Source of the DNA: Grifola frondosa
Lineage: Eukaryota > Basidiomycota > Agaricomycetes > Polyporales > Grifolaceae
Length of the DNA: 64,000 bases
NCBI GenBank assembly: GCA_001683735.1
Contig: LUGG01000002.1
Coordinates: forward strand, 1,798,001 to 1,862,000
Reading direction: 5' to 3'
The position numbers and the translations under genes were made by a program. Each line of letters opens with the position of its first letter. Position 1 is the first letter of the stretch. Shown in pieces: positions 55,038-64,000 of the stretch. Under the pieces are notes generated by a model. That model ran no database searches. It was not told the DNA's origin and was given only the letters and a program-made list of their open reading frames with translations.

Positions 55038-56140
55038 TAGCGCGCAGTCCCGGCGAGATGGCGAGAGGCGTTTTGGGGGCCGGGTTATTCTTGAGTTTCA
55101 ATTATGAGTGACGTTTGCGAGGAAGCGACGTGCATCTGCTTACTGTACACGCCTCACGTTCTTCAATTGAAACTTCCGAACGGCAAACGGGCGCGAGAGG
55201 AGCACGAAAGCAAGAAAGTGGATTATCCGTCTGCCTCCATATGCGCACACAACTCCTGCGGCACAGCCAAGCAATAGTCTAACCACCCTTCACGGGGTGT
55301 ATAGAAGCCACACGCGAAGAGCAGCGAATGCCGCTGCGTGGCATCTCCGAGCTGTGATCGCCACTAGAATACCAGCAATCGGCGTAGCTCGCCACCAAGC
55401 TCAAGAACGTTAACGGAACCAATGTGGTTCCAACATGTGTAGTCCCAATTGTTTGAGTCACGGTTGTGGAGGACGGAAATTGTGACAGAAATTGGAGCCA
55501 GAATTGCAGTAGTAGCGTTAATATTGCGCTGCAGGGAAACATGCGGTACCAGCGGAGAAAGAATCCGGGAGTATAAAACATAGGCTGGAATCCGGCGCAG
55601 TCCCGACTCCCGGCCAAATGGGCGCTCTGGGGACCGGGTTATTCTCGAGCTTCATTATGAGTGACGTTTGCGAGGAAGCGACGCGCGCCTGCATCCCGCA
55701 GTCTTCAATCGAGAACTTCCAAATGGGGTGCACAAGACCAGCATGAAAGCAAGAAAACGGGCTGTCTGTCAGCCGCAATATGGGCATACAGCTCCGCACA
55801 GCCAAGGGCTAGATCAAAAAGCCAATCGCCGCCAGATACCCTTTCACGGGATGTATCGAAGCTACACACGCAGAAGGGCAGCGAATGCCCGCTGCGTGGC
55901 ATCTTCGAGCTGCGATCGCCGCTAGAACACCAGCACAATCGTAGCTCGCTGCAAAGTGCAAGAACGGAACCAGTGTAGTTCCAACGTGTGGGTATGGTTC
56001 CCAGTTTTTTGAGTGACGGTTGTGGAGGACAGAAAATTTGACAGAAATTGGAGCTAGAATTGTAGTAGCGTGGTTGGGCTGCAGGAGAATGCACGACGCC
56101 AGCGGGGAAAGAATCCAGGAGTATAAAAAGTAGGCTTCCG
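55038..56140. repeat. Two tandem copies of a 555-bp unit
   Basis: Unit 1 about 55038-55592, unit 2 about 55593-56140. Shared landmarks in order: GCGCAGTCCCG, ATTATGAGTGACGTTTGCGA and GGAAGCGACG, CTTCACGGG-TGTAT, GCTGCGTGGCATCT, GTTCCAAC-TGTG, TGACAGAAATTGGAGC, AAAGAATCC-GGAGTATAAAA. Each unit ends with the TATAAAA box. Divergence is roughly 15-20 percent by eye. Minus-strand frames across the units do not align with each other as proteins, so the unit is probably non-coding or transposon-derived. Confidence 0.9.
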
Positions 56141-58260
56141 TTCCAGCACACGAGTAATTCCGAGAAACATGTCAATGGGCTGAAAGCAAGCAGGATAGTA
56201 CCACAGAGAGATCCGCCACAGAGAGAGATCCACAGCCAGCATACGCAGATAGCGGATCGTGCAAGAAAAATGCCTAGGGAGACACAGAGAGAGTGATGAT
56301 AGCAGTGGAACGATTCCGGCCACACAGTCAGAGATGAAGTAGGATGGGGAGATGAACGTGATCTGAGACAGCACGAATGTTGGCATCCGGAGATAGTCAG
56401 CGCGCAAGAAAAGTAAATTGCCGACATCGGAGACATAACCAACGCCGGAGGTGGGCCCATTAGCTACAGCCGCTGCCAAAAATATGGGGGGAAGATGCCG
56501 TATATTGTACGCCGACTAAACCACTCGCGTCCCTGCGCACGCGCTGCCGGTGTTCAGCAGATCAATTGAAGTAAGCCAAGTGCCCGCTGGGGACGCGCGA
56601 TCGGGGCCTGCGAGCGGGATAAGGCTAGCGCGGGGCACGTCGACGCCACATGCAGATTCCGGCGACCAGACGACGTGCGACGTGACGTGGACATTGACGG
56701 CGGGGGAAAGATCACGTGGGCGTTCTCAACCGCAAAGCGCAGTCGACCTACCTAGGAAGTCCCAATCTGGAATACGCACCTGCGCACTAGCTGGTGCTTC
56801 AATGACGCTAGCAAGCCGCGGAAGCGAGAGTGGAGAGCGCAAGCTTCTAAAAAGGAGCGGCCTGGGGAGCAAAAATGGATCAGATGGAATCGCAGCGACG
56901 TGACCAGCGAGCAAGAAAGGACACCGATCTACCTGGAAGCGAACAAGACACACCCATTTCCGGAACAGTCGTCGGGAGCACCGGCGTCGGCGGCGTCGCA
57001 CACCGGCCCCGCTGCGGTTCACCATCGACAGCGCCGCACAAGGACAGAGAAACGCCCAATATATTCCGGCAACTGACGATCGATAGCACCCACTTCCGCA
57101 TCGCGGACAAGTGCCTGAACGTCGCTGGGCACCGGACAGCTTCCGTGCCTGCCTCGACACTTCGCGTCAGACGCCCAGTTCCACTATTGGCTACACGCCC
57201 CTGGCGAAATCGACGCGACCCTCTGCGTCGGGCGCCGCATCCCCTCCGCACGCAGCGAATCTCGAAGGACCCGAAGAGCACACTTCCCGCCAGACGCGGG
57301 CGATCGCGCAGCTTCTGTGTGTGCGCACACATGGGTCTTCCGCCTCTTCGAGCTCGAGCAGCTTCGTCGAGGGAAAACCGGCGCCGCCGGATCGCGAGAG
57401 GGCAGTGAAGTTTTGAAGAGCCAGTGCAACGCCACGCGGGCTTCGTGGGCAGGTCACGCCGCGCATGCTTGGCAACCCGCTCCACACATGGTGGCCCATC
57501 GACGATCGCGATCCGGAACAGCACGCACGAGGGGCGTGGGGGAGGAGGCCGCTGCACGAGCAGAAAAGGGAACAACCCGCTCGCCAAGAGGAGGAGCGAT
57601 GAAGCCTGCGTAGCACAAATCGAAGCGAAGCGAAGCGGCAGCCGCCCGCGACCCGCGACACAAGGCGTGCCTTTTCCGGGCATGGGCCTGCCAATCCGGA
57701 GAATCCGCGAGGATTGGAGCTGGGGCCTGTCTTGCCCATCGGCGAACGCACAGCGGTTCCCAGGCGCGCAATGGCCCGGTCTGCTCTCGCGTTGCGTCGC
57801 GCAGGGCAGGGAACACACAGCGGGCGGTAGGTGGCTGAGCGGCATCTGAAAGGCCATTCACGGCTCGGATCCCGCCGACCACGGAGCTGGGTCACCACCA
57901 TAAGTATTCACGTCAAGACTCGAGGACGGTGCTGCGCACGCACTGCGACCGAGATGGTAACTGATCATGATCACAGCTGCAGCCGTCGAACGTTGTCTCG
58001 GGGGCGATGGCCAGATGATCGACAGTCTCGCCTTGCAGGCACGAGCACCTACAATTGCGAACGACCACTCATCCGGCGACACAAAGAAACGGCACCGAAG
58101 GCACGAGCGAGGCACTCGTACGTGTATTGAGAACACTGATACTTCAATGGCGCGATAGATAGGGAGACGTCGGTCCAAACAGACGCAACAGTTACGGCCG
58201 AGATGGACAGATAAGGCCAGGATAAGACCAAGGTTAAGTCGCGCGCTCGGAGCGCTCCAG
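56141..58260. other. GC-rich region with long overlapping frames, no supported gene
   Basis: Between 56.5 and 57.9 kb GC is high and long open frames occur in several phases on both strands (for example 56880-57857 minus, 325 residues; 56875-57408 plus). They are Arg/Pro/Ser/Ala-rich without motifs and mutually overlapping, which fits chance openness in GC-rich DNA. Confidence 0.45.
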
Positions 58261-59948
58261 GAGATGACTATATCGGAGCGGAAGGCTTCATTTAATTAAC
58301 CATCGAAGGTGGTCATATATACAGAACGCTATATCGCGCGAGAGACGGAGACGACTGCGCGCGCAACGGGTGCAGACTTTGCTAAGTCCTCTGAGACCTA
58401 GATCAAGCTTGATGGGGATTGACATGTCCAAACACCGGGCGATTGCGATATTCCATCAAGCCGCGAATGCAAATATATAGACATCATTACTTGCTCGAGG
58501 GGAACTCGTAGCCGAACCAGGGTGCAAAGCGGGATACATGCTAGTCGGTCCAGGAAGATAGCAAGCTAATAGGCAAGCCTCGTTGAGCTGGGCACGACCC
58601 GGAGTAGACGGTAATTAACAAGCGCGCGGAAAGAAGGGCGGATATGGTCACATGCAGCACAAGGCACCGTCATTTCTCGCACTCGTTGTGTTTGCGCCCC
58701 ATGTAGACGGAACGTAAATCATGAAGTGCCTCTAAACGGGTGTTGCAGCAGAGACGTGCAGGCGGGTATCGGTTTCCCAGTATAGGTGTACATTCATAGA
58801 AGTGGGGAAAGAGACAAAGGGGGAGAGCCGCGAACGTGTTAAGGCCGTAGACGTCAGGGCATCAGTTCGGCAAGCAAGGTTCGGTCAAAATCAAGCAGAG
58901 AGTTGGACGAATCACACGTCAGAGACGACGAACAGTTGAACCGGTTCCTGCATGCCTGGCATCGTATGGAGGGGAATAGGTAGTGTGCGGAGCTAGACGA
59001 GGGCATACCGGGGTCGGCGTCTGCGCCTGGAAGTTTTCGGAGTTGGTATGAGAAAGAGGCGAGATGGGGATAAGTGCCAGGCGTGACGCGCAGAGTTCCA
59101 AGGTGCGAGGAGTCGGAGAACTCGTATGCTAGATTCGATGCAAGTCCTTCTTTCCATGTGGGCCAGAGAGCGACTGTAAATTGACAGAGGAGCTGCGCGC
59201 GTCGTAATTCCTCTTTAACTCCTACCCACGCATTCCCAGACTAAAAGCGCTTCGAAATCCTGCGATTCAATTCTAGGACACAGAGCGCAGAGAGAATGGA
59301 AAATCCAAGACGATGGTATTTGTGGCGAGTGCTCGAAGAGACGGGAATATTGGGAGGGGCGGCGCAGTGCACTCTCGTGTGCACTTGGCCATGGAAATGG
59401 CGGCATAGCCGCTGGGGGTCGAGCGCCAAGCGGGTGGAATCGACTGGATCGGGAAGATTTGTGACGGGCGTTAAGGTAACGAGACGATCGCGTGACCGGA
59501 GGAAATTCACCGGGATGTCGGGACGTGATTGGACGAGAGGTGTAAGGGTCCTGCTGATGTAATATAAAGTGATGGGTGGACGAAAAGGGAAAGTGGAGGA
59601 AAGGACGGATATGGGAATTGGGACGTGTTCTGGAATTGATCAATCTTTCAGGCGAACCAGCTGGGCGAACCGAAGAACGACCTCAACGGTTCAAATACGC
59701 TCTCCCTTCAAATGTTGCTTTCCGCTGATCCCCCCTCCCCACACTTCACGGATCGACATTCCTCCTCTGCCCCCTCTCGCTTCACCCTTGTCTACCCTAC
59801 ACGTTCCCCGAGGACGCGACTTTACTCTCCCTGACGTAACCGGCCTCACTACTCGACCCTGTGCGACACGCGTTCGTCTTAAGGTGCCCGTCCTCACTTT
59901 TTTTTTCTTCTCGCGTCGCGCTCATCCCCTTCTATCTTCCAGTCAGCC
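58261..59948. other. Intergenic, promoter side of the 59949 gene
   Basis: No gene supported. A pyrimidine-rich tract (59700-59945, including CTTCTATCTTCCAG) immediately precedes the ATG at 59949, as is common in basidiomycete promoters and 5' leaders. Confidence 0.45.
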
Positions 59949-62619
59949 ATGCACTCTCCCCTCGAGAAGCACACATTTCCCATACAGGACCTCGGCGCGC
60001 AGATCGACATACTACATGAACTCTGGGAAGAGGTAGAATTCGGCGACGCGTACCCTTCAGAAAGGTCCGCATACATCAACTCCGAGAGGGAGCGATGGGT
60101 GCAGAACGAGTGTAAGTGGGCTCTCTCCGAGGCCGCAGACTCTGCTGTAAGCTTGCCCAACCTCTTCGATGGTGAGTATACGTTGCTGTCTCAACTATGC
60201 ATGCACTGATCGCCGCTCGCGTAGAAAACGAAGAGGATGCTTGTCTCCCGTCCACCTACGACCCGAGTCTATTTTCCCCTTCCGCGCTGAGTCCGTGCCC
60301 TCGCAGTTTCAAGCTGCAACGCCGCAACGACAAAGTGAGTGTTCCACACTCATTTACTCTTGAAACGGCGAGGCAGTAAAATTTCCGCGCGCACGTGTTG
60401 TGATTGGATGCGAGCTGTGATGTATGTTCGTCGACCATGTTTGAGAACCAACATCACAGTACGCGCTGGCTTCTAGCTTGGAATCTCGCCTGGCGGCCGT
60501 TTGTTGCATACGCGACGCGAATCACGCGATCATCCTTGTACTTTAAATGCATACGGCCATTTCCGCTCCGTCCGGTGTTCACGGCAGAGTCCGCGTTGCG
60601 TGGTAGTTGCCGGCCGAAAGGGACTAGTCGCTCGCGGATATTGGCAGATGCGACGTGGGATTGGAACATGGCATTGACATGGGATTCTATCATGGTCAAT
60701 CCAAAACATCGATGGACGTATGAACTCTACGGGACTTGTACCACAAACTAGTACTCCATGTCTCACGCAGTGAGGAGCATGTGGTGCTTTGCATTTAATT
60801 GATGTGAACTGCCAACGTCCGGGACCGCCGCTGTCTCAATCAAAATTACCAATTTTTCCATCAGCGTTTTGGTGTCTTAACTTGACTTGTTTGCTCACGC
60901 ATCATCATCATCATCTAGCCTCTCCCTGATGTACCTCCGGTGCCAAGGGTGCGTCAGCGGCCGAGTTTGCCTCTGATACCCACTCGCATTCCTTCGCGAT
61001 CGACTTCCTCATCGACAGCCTCCCTCACCCCACCGTCTTCTCCACTTACACCAACCACACCATCGCCGCCATCTTCCCCTCGTGCACCTGCTCACTTCGC
61101 AAGTTCGCCCAAGTCGCGCACCTTCCCGTCTTCGCAATTCCCGCCGGTCGTTGCCTCGTCCAATGGAAGACCGTTCAACCAGCGTCATGCTACTTACCCC
61201 TCCATCTCCTCGACCCTCTCTTTTCTCGAGGATCGTGAGACGGAGATGGACAAGCGATCAGGCGTGTATGTTGCCGAAGTCATAGACCAGAACGACCGGA
61301 CATATGCTCCGTCGTCGAGCAGGATCAGAGGCGGCAGCATCGAGCTGCAGCGGACGCAGCCGCTGAATGTTAGCCCTAAGCGCAAGCAGCGCCCCCCGCT
61401 CCCCAGCCTCTCCACCTCGATCTCCTCGCCATCGCTGCGCACCCTCGCTGCGTTGTCGGTGATACCTCCACCTCCGCTTTCTCCCTCGGCACTGTTGTGC
61501 TCCCCCATGAGCGATGCGACGATCAACGCTGATGTTGATGCGCTCGCCGTGGACAATAATACGATTATAACTTCATTCCCCACCCGTCCGTCGACGCCGA
61601 CGGGAGAGGCTTCCCCAGGGCTTGCCTCACGGTGGTCCATGGACTCCGTCGCATCTCGACCACACATCGACGACGTCGGCGCCGGCGCCGCCACGTCCCC
61701 CACAACACCCCCCAAGCAGAAGAAACGCGATCGCCTGCTGAGCTTCATCTCGCGCGGCCGCGCCGGCTCCGTGGGCAAGCCGGCCACCTCCCCAAGCACC
61801 CCGCGCATGTCCACGGAGGCGCTGGACCTCGATCGACGCCCGATCTCGAAGGGCCCACACTTTGAAATGATCTCGCCGTCCAGGCCCTCGTTGTCCGTTG
61901 CGTCCCCGCCGGTTATGTCTCCCTCGGCGTCGACTTCGTCTTCGTCGAGCTCCTCTAGTGCTTCTTCGGCTTTCACCGTCGTGACGCCGGTGGAGTCCCC
62001 ATCGCATAATGCCCTGCATGATCGGATGGAGCAGCTCGCTGCAGAACAACCTCAGTCTGCCCAGCATTCACCCGAGGCGATAGACTCTTCGTTGCCGTAC
62101 CTTCAGGATTCTGACGTGCTCCCGGTGCCGTCCGAGCCGACCTTACCGCTCCCCTCGCCAAGGACGCCCACCGCCTCCTTCCTTTCTCCGCCTCGCGCGC
62201 AATCGTTTTTCTCGCTCTCGGCGCTGAAAAGTCGCACACGTCGCCGCAAAAAGCTCGTGATCAGTGGCGGGCCGCTCGCGGTCGAGCCCATTCGGCACGG
62301 TGCGCCTCCGACGCCGCAGGACCAGTACCTTGACGCGCTTAACGCTGGACGCCGCGAGCGCGAGCAGCGGCTGTGTCATGAGAATGTGCGGCATTGGTGC
62401 GAGGGCTTCGGCGCGGTGCGCAAGATTGAGCGTAAGGAGGACGGGAGCTTGCATGTGTATTGGAAGGAGTGGCAAATCGCGGACATGGTATGTCTGTTTG
62501 GTGCCTCTGTGGATGTGCGGATTGGCTGACTGGTTTGGTGTTAGGTGTGCCGCTTGCAGGCGCAAGTGTATATGAAGGGTGTCGGTCGCGTCAACCTCAG
62601 CTGGGACTATGTCTCGTAG
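59949..62619 (+). CDS. Conserved fungal protein of unknown function, RRM-like C-terminus
   Basis: Four exons: 59949-60171, 60225-60334, 60919-62487 and 62545-62619, giving 658 residues in one consistent frame; introns of 53, 584 and 57 bp have GTGAGT or GTATGT donors and TAG acceptors. Residues 1-75 form an acidic helical N-terminus (DLGAQIDILHELWEEVEF, SERERWVQNECKWALSEA). The middle is a long Ser/Pro-rich disordered region (tracts of Ser around residue 440). Residues about 560-658 form a compact basic domain: REREQRLCHENVRHWCEGFG, AVRKIERKEDGSLHVYWKEW, QIADM, VCRLQAQVYMKGVGRVNLSW. The alternation of helix and strands resembles an RRM fold without clear RNP motifs. I recall similar C-termini in other Agaricomycetes but know no function. 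The second intron is about ten times the local norm. No sign of decay. Confidence 0.85.
60335..60918 (+). other. Unusually long intron of the 59949 gene
   Basis: 584 bp between GTGAGT and TCATCTAG, with an ATC trinucleotide run just before the acceptor (60902-60915). It contains CACGTG (60389) near ATTGG, a CCAAT-box complement, and a frame at 60404-60751 that has no identity. It may hold a decayed insertion or an alternative promoter. Confidence 0.6.
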
Positions 62620-62694
62620 TCTGGCGGCGCTTCTCGGCACCAACACCAACTGACAATCCTAATTAACGCGGACGTTCGATGCGGCGCTACTGTA

Positions 62695-63150
62695 TCTTTT
62701 ACACACACACTCACACTCATTTGCTATTGCTATCTCGTGCTTTGTTCAACACACACACTCATTACCTCGCTCGTTCATACTCACTAGCCCTATCCACTCC
62801 TTCATGTATTGCATCTGGTTCATGGACTCCTGCTGCTATCGCGCTTCATCTGTCGCTCATTCACAATGTCTCTGCTTCTTCATCTCCTCGGCGCCGCATC
62901 CGCATCCGCATCCGCATCCGCATCTGCATACTATCGCGTTCTAACCCTCGCCTCCCGCCCGCCCGTCCGTCTCGTCCTGTCTCGTCCTGTCTCGCCGCTG
63001 CACTCGCTCTCGCATCCGTTGGTTACCGTGTCTCTCTTCTCCGCATACTACTGCACTATATCCGCCACCGTTATTCCCGGACAGTCGGTCACATTCTCGC
63101 GACGCCCTCAGCGAGGCGCATACGCACACGCACACGCACACAAAAGGGGG
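62695..63150. repeat. Microsatellite cluster downstream of the 59949 gene
   Basis: ACACACACACTCACACTCAT (62700), ACACACACTCATT (62751), GCATCC hexamers (62893-62928), CTCGTCCTGT repeated (about 62972-62992) and ACGCACACGCACACGCACAC (63121-63140). Non-coding. Confidence 0.85.
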
Positions 63151-63378
63151 CGTGTTGTCTGGCCCTTAAAAATACTGTATCATTGTACATTTCTTGTACG
63201 CCTGCGTGTATCTAATGCAACAATATAGAGGTTCCGGGATTTTTGTTCGATATTTGCGGTTGCGATTTGATCCAGAATCTTTGAGTCGTAAAATGAAGAT
63301 TGTAAGGAGTTGGAGTTGTCAGGAGATGACAACTGTATTTATTTGCTCTACATCTCCAAGATACTCTCTCCAACTCGA

Positions 63379-63912
63379 TCATACACTGCTCATGCTTTCG
63401 TCAGACGAGTAGTCCATAACAACGTCGCAGGCAGACAGCGCCAACTCATCGCTTAATTCTGCACTGCACTCCATCGTCGCCAGGAGGCACATCTGGATGC
63501 TGAAATCTTCTCTGTCCAAGCCTTGCGGAGGGTCGAACATCAAGCTGAGCCGGTGATGCCCCACCACCGCCATATGCGAGAACGCGCTCTCATCCTTGTA
63601 CGGCACGTTCACCGCGAGGACGGCGGGGCCCCACGGAAGCGCGATGCCGAACCGCGCGCCGTTCATATTGCAGTCGCAGTGCTCCGCAGATGCGTCCTCG
63701 GGCGCGGCGTAGGGCGGCATGGGCTCGACGGAGAGCAGCGGGTAGCGGTGGAGGTACGGGCGCGCGACGAACGGGTACACGGCGCGCATCGCGCTCTCCG
63801 ACGTGGAGCCGAACGCCATCAGGTCTTCCGGGTCGAAGAGGTGTTCGGCGATGTTGGAGAGCAGCTCTGGCGGGAGGTGTGCGAGTCGGCCGGAGATGGG
63901 GGATAAGGTCAC
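63379..63912 (-). CDS. F-box-like protein
   Basis: 177 residues in a single exon. The start MTLSPISGRLAHLPPELLSN continues IAEHLFDPEDLMAFGSTSES, an F-box-like motif (LPPELL..IAEHL..EDL..F). The remainder has a Cys pair (EHCDCNMNG) and a Gly/Pro region (ALPWGPAVLAVNVP), and ends acidic (DYSSDESMSSV). F-box proteins link targets to SCF ubiquitin ligases via Skp1; large families of such short proteins are typical of Agaricomycetes. Target unknown. It may be complete, with the start favoured because the motif begins at residue 10. Confidence 0.65.
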   Translation of the reverse strand: MTLSPISGRLAHLPPELLSNIAEHLFDPEDLMAFGSTSESAMRAVYPFVARPYLHRYPLLSVEPMPPYAAPEDASAEHCDCNMNGARFGIALPWGPAVLAVNVPYKDESAFSHMAVVGHHRLSLMFDPPQGLDREDFSIQMCLLATMECSAELSDELALSACDVVMDYSSDESMSSV

Positions 63913-64000
63913 GGGGCTGGTGTGTGCTCTGTCGGTTGTGTAGTTTGGGTAGGCTTGTAGGAGCGTCTGGAGGTCGAGCCCTGCGGCTTCTATGAGTCGG

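Noticed and set aside
56880..57857. 325-residue minus-strand open frame in GC-rich DNA
   Set aside because: Several overlapping frames of similar length exist on both strands, composition is Arg/Pro/Ser-rich and no motif is present; chance openness in GC-rich sequence is more likely.

Overview
The window reads as nuclear DNA of a filamentous basidiomycete, most likely an Agaricomycete. Genes carry short introns (44-65 bp) with GTRNGT donors and CTAAC-type branch sites. The recognisable families (fungal bestrophin, a JJJ1/DNAJC21 J protein, F-box proteins, a chromodomain Ty3 element, a Ty1/copia element, a Helitron and a DIRS/Ngaro-type tyrosine recombinase) fit that group. Most of the window (about 3-46 kb) is transposon-dense and strongly decayed. 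The right quarter (about 50-64 kb) is GC-richer and holds ordinary genes.

Layout. 1-3 kb: a partial copy of the 45.7-49.3 kb locus, with its coiled-coil gene inverted relative to its own upstream sequence. 3.4-5.1 and 20.7-21.2 kb: two neighbouring genes of one fungal family (F-box-like start, nucleotidyltransferase-like GS...DLD core); the second is split by a 15.6-kb Ty3/chromovirus insertion (5108-20722) with a 5-bp target duplication. That element is enlarged by nested insertions, including three copies of a 380-bp hAT-type MITE. 22.3-24 kb: a fourth MITE and small unidentified genes. 24-35.5 kb: AT-rich, CpG-poor, decayed DNA with a Helitron Rep relic and a 949-bp foldback element. 35.5-40.5 kb: two more MITEs, two copies of an LTR-like repeat (one carrying a mariner-type MITE with its empty site preserved in the other), and a copia 3' end. 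40.7-44.3 kb: a cluster of termini sharing a GCATCAGCAAAA motif, including a tyrosine-recombinase element with a Gag-like gene but no reverse transcriptase. 44.3-45.7 kb: a scrambled bestrophin pseudogene. 46.5-49.9 kb: the longer copy of the coiled-coil gene, ending in an HPD-containing J-like segment. 51.3-52.6 kb: a five-exon but 3'-truncated JJJ1-type gene. 53-59 kb: no gene I can support, but two sets of tandem duplications. 59.9-62.6 kb: a good four-exon gene of unknown function with an RRM-like tail. 63.4-63.9 kb: an F-box-like gene.

The host genes do not form a pathway. The common theme is genome decay: intragenic insertions, MITE-associated deletions, local inversions of gene segments, and stop codons explained by C-to-T changes at CpG. 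I see no clearly new multi-gene system. The most unusual items are the RT-less tyrosine-recombinase element with long inverted termini, MITEs sitting at deletion or rearrangement junctions, an intron-like structure inside the Ty3 LTR, and an unrecognised duplicated protein domain at 8.6-10.1 kb.
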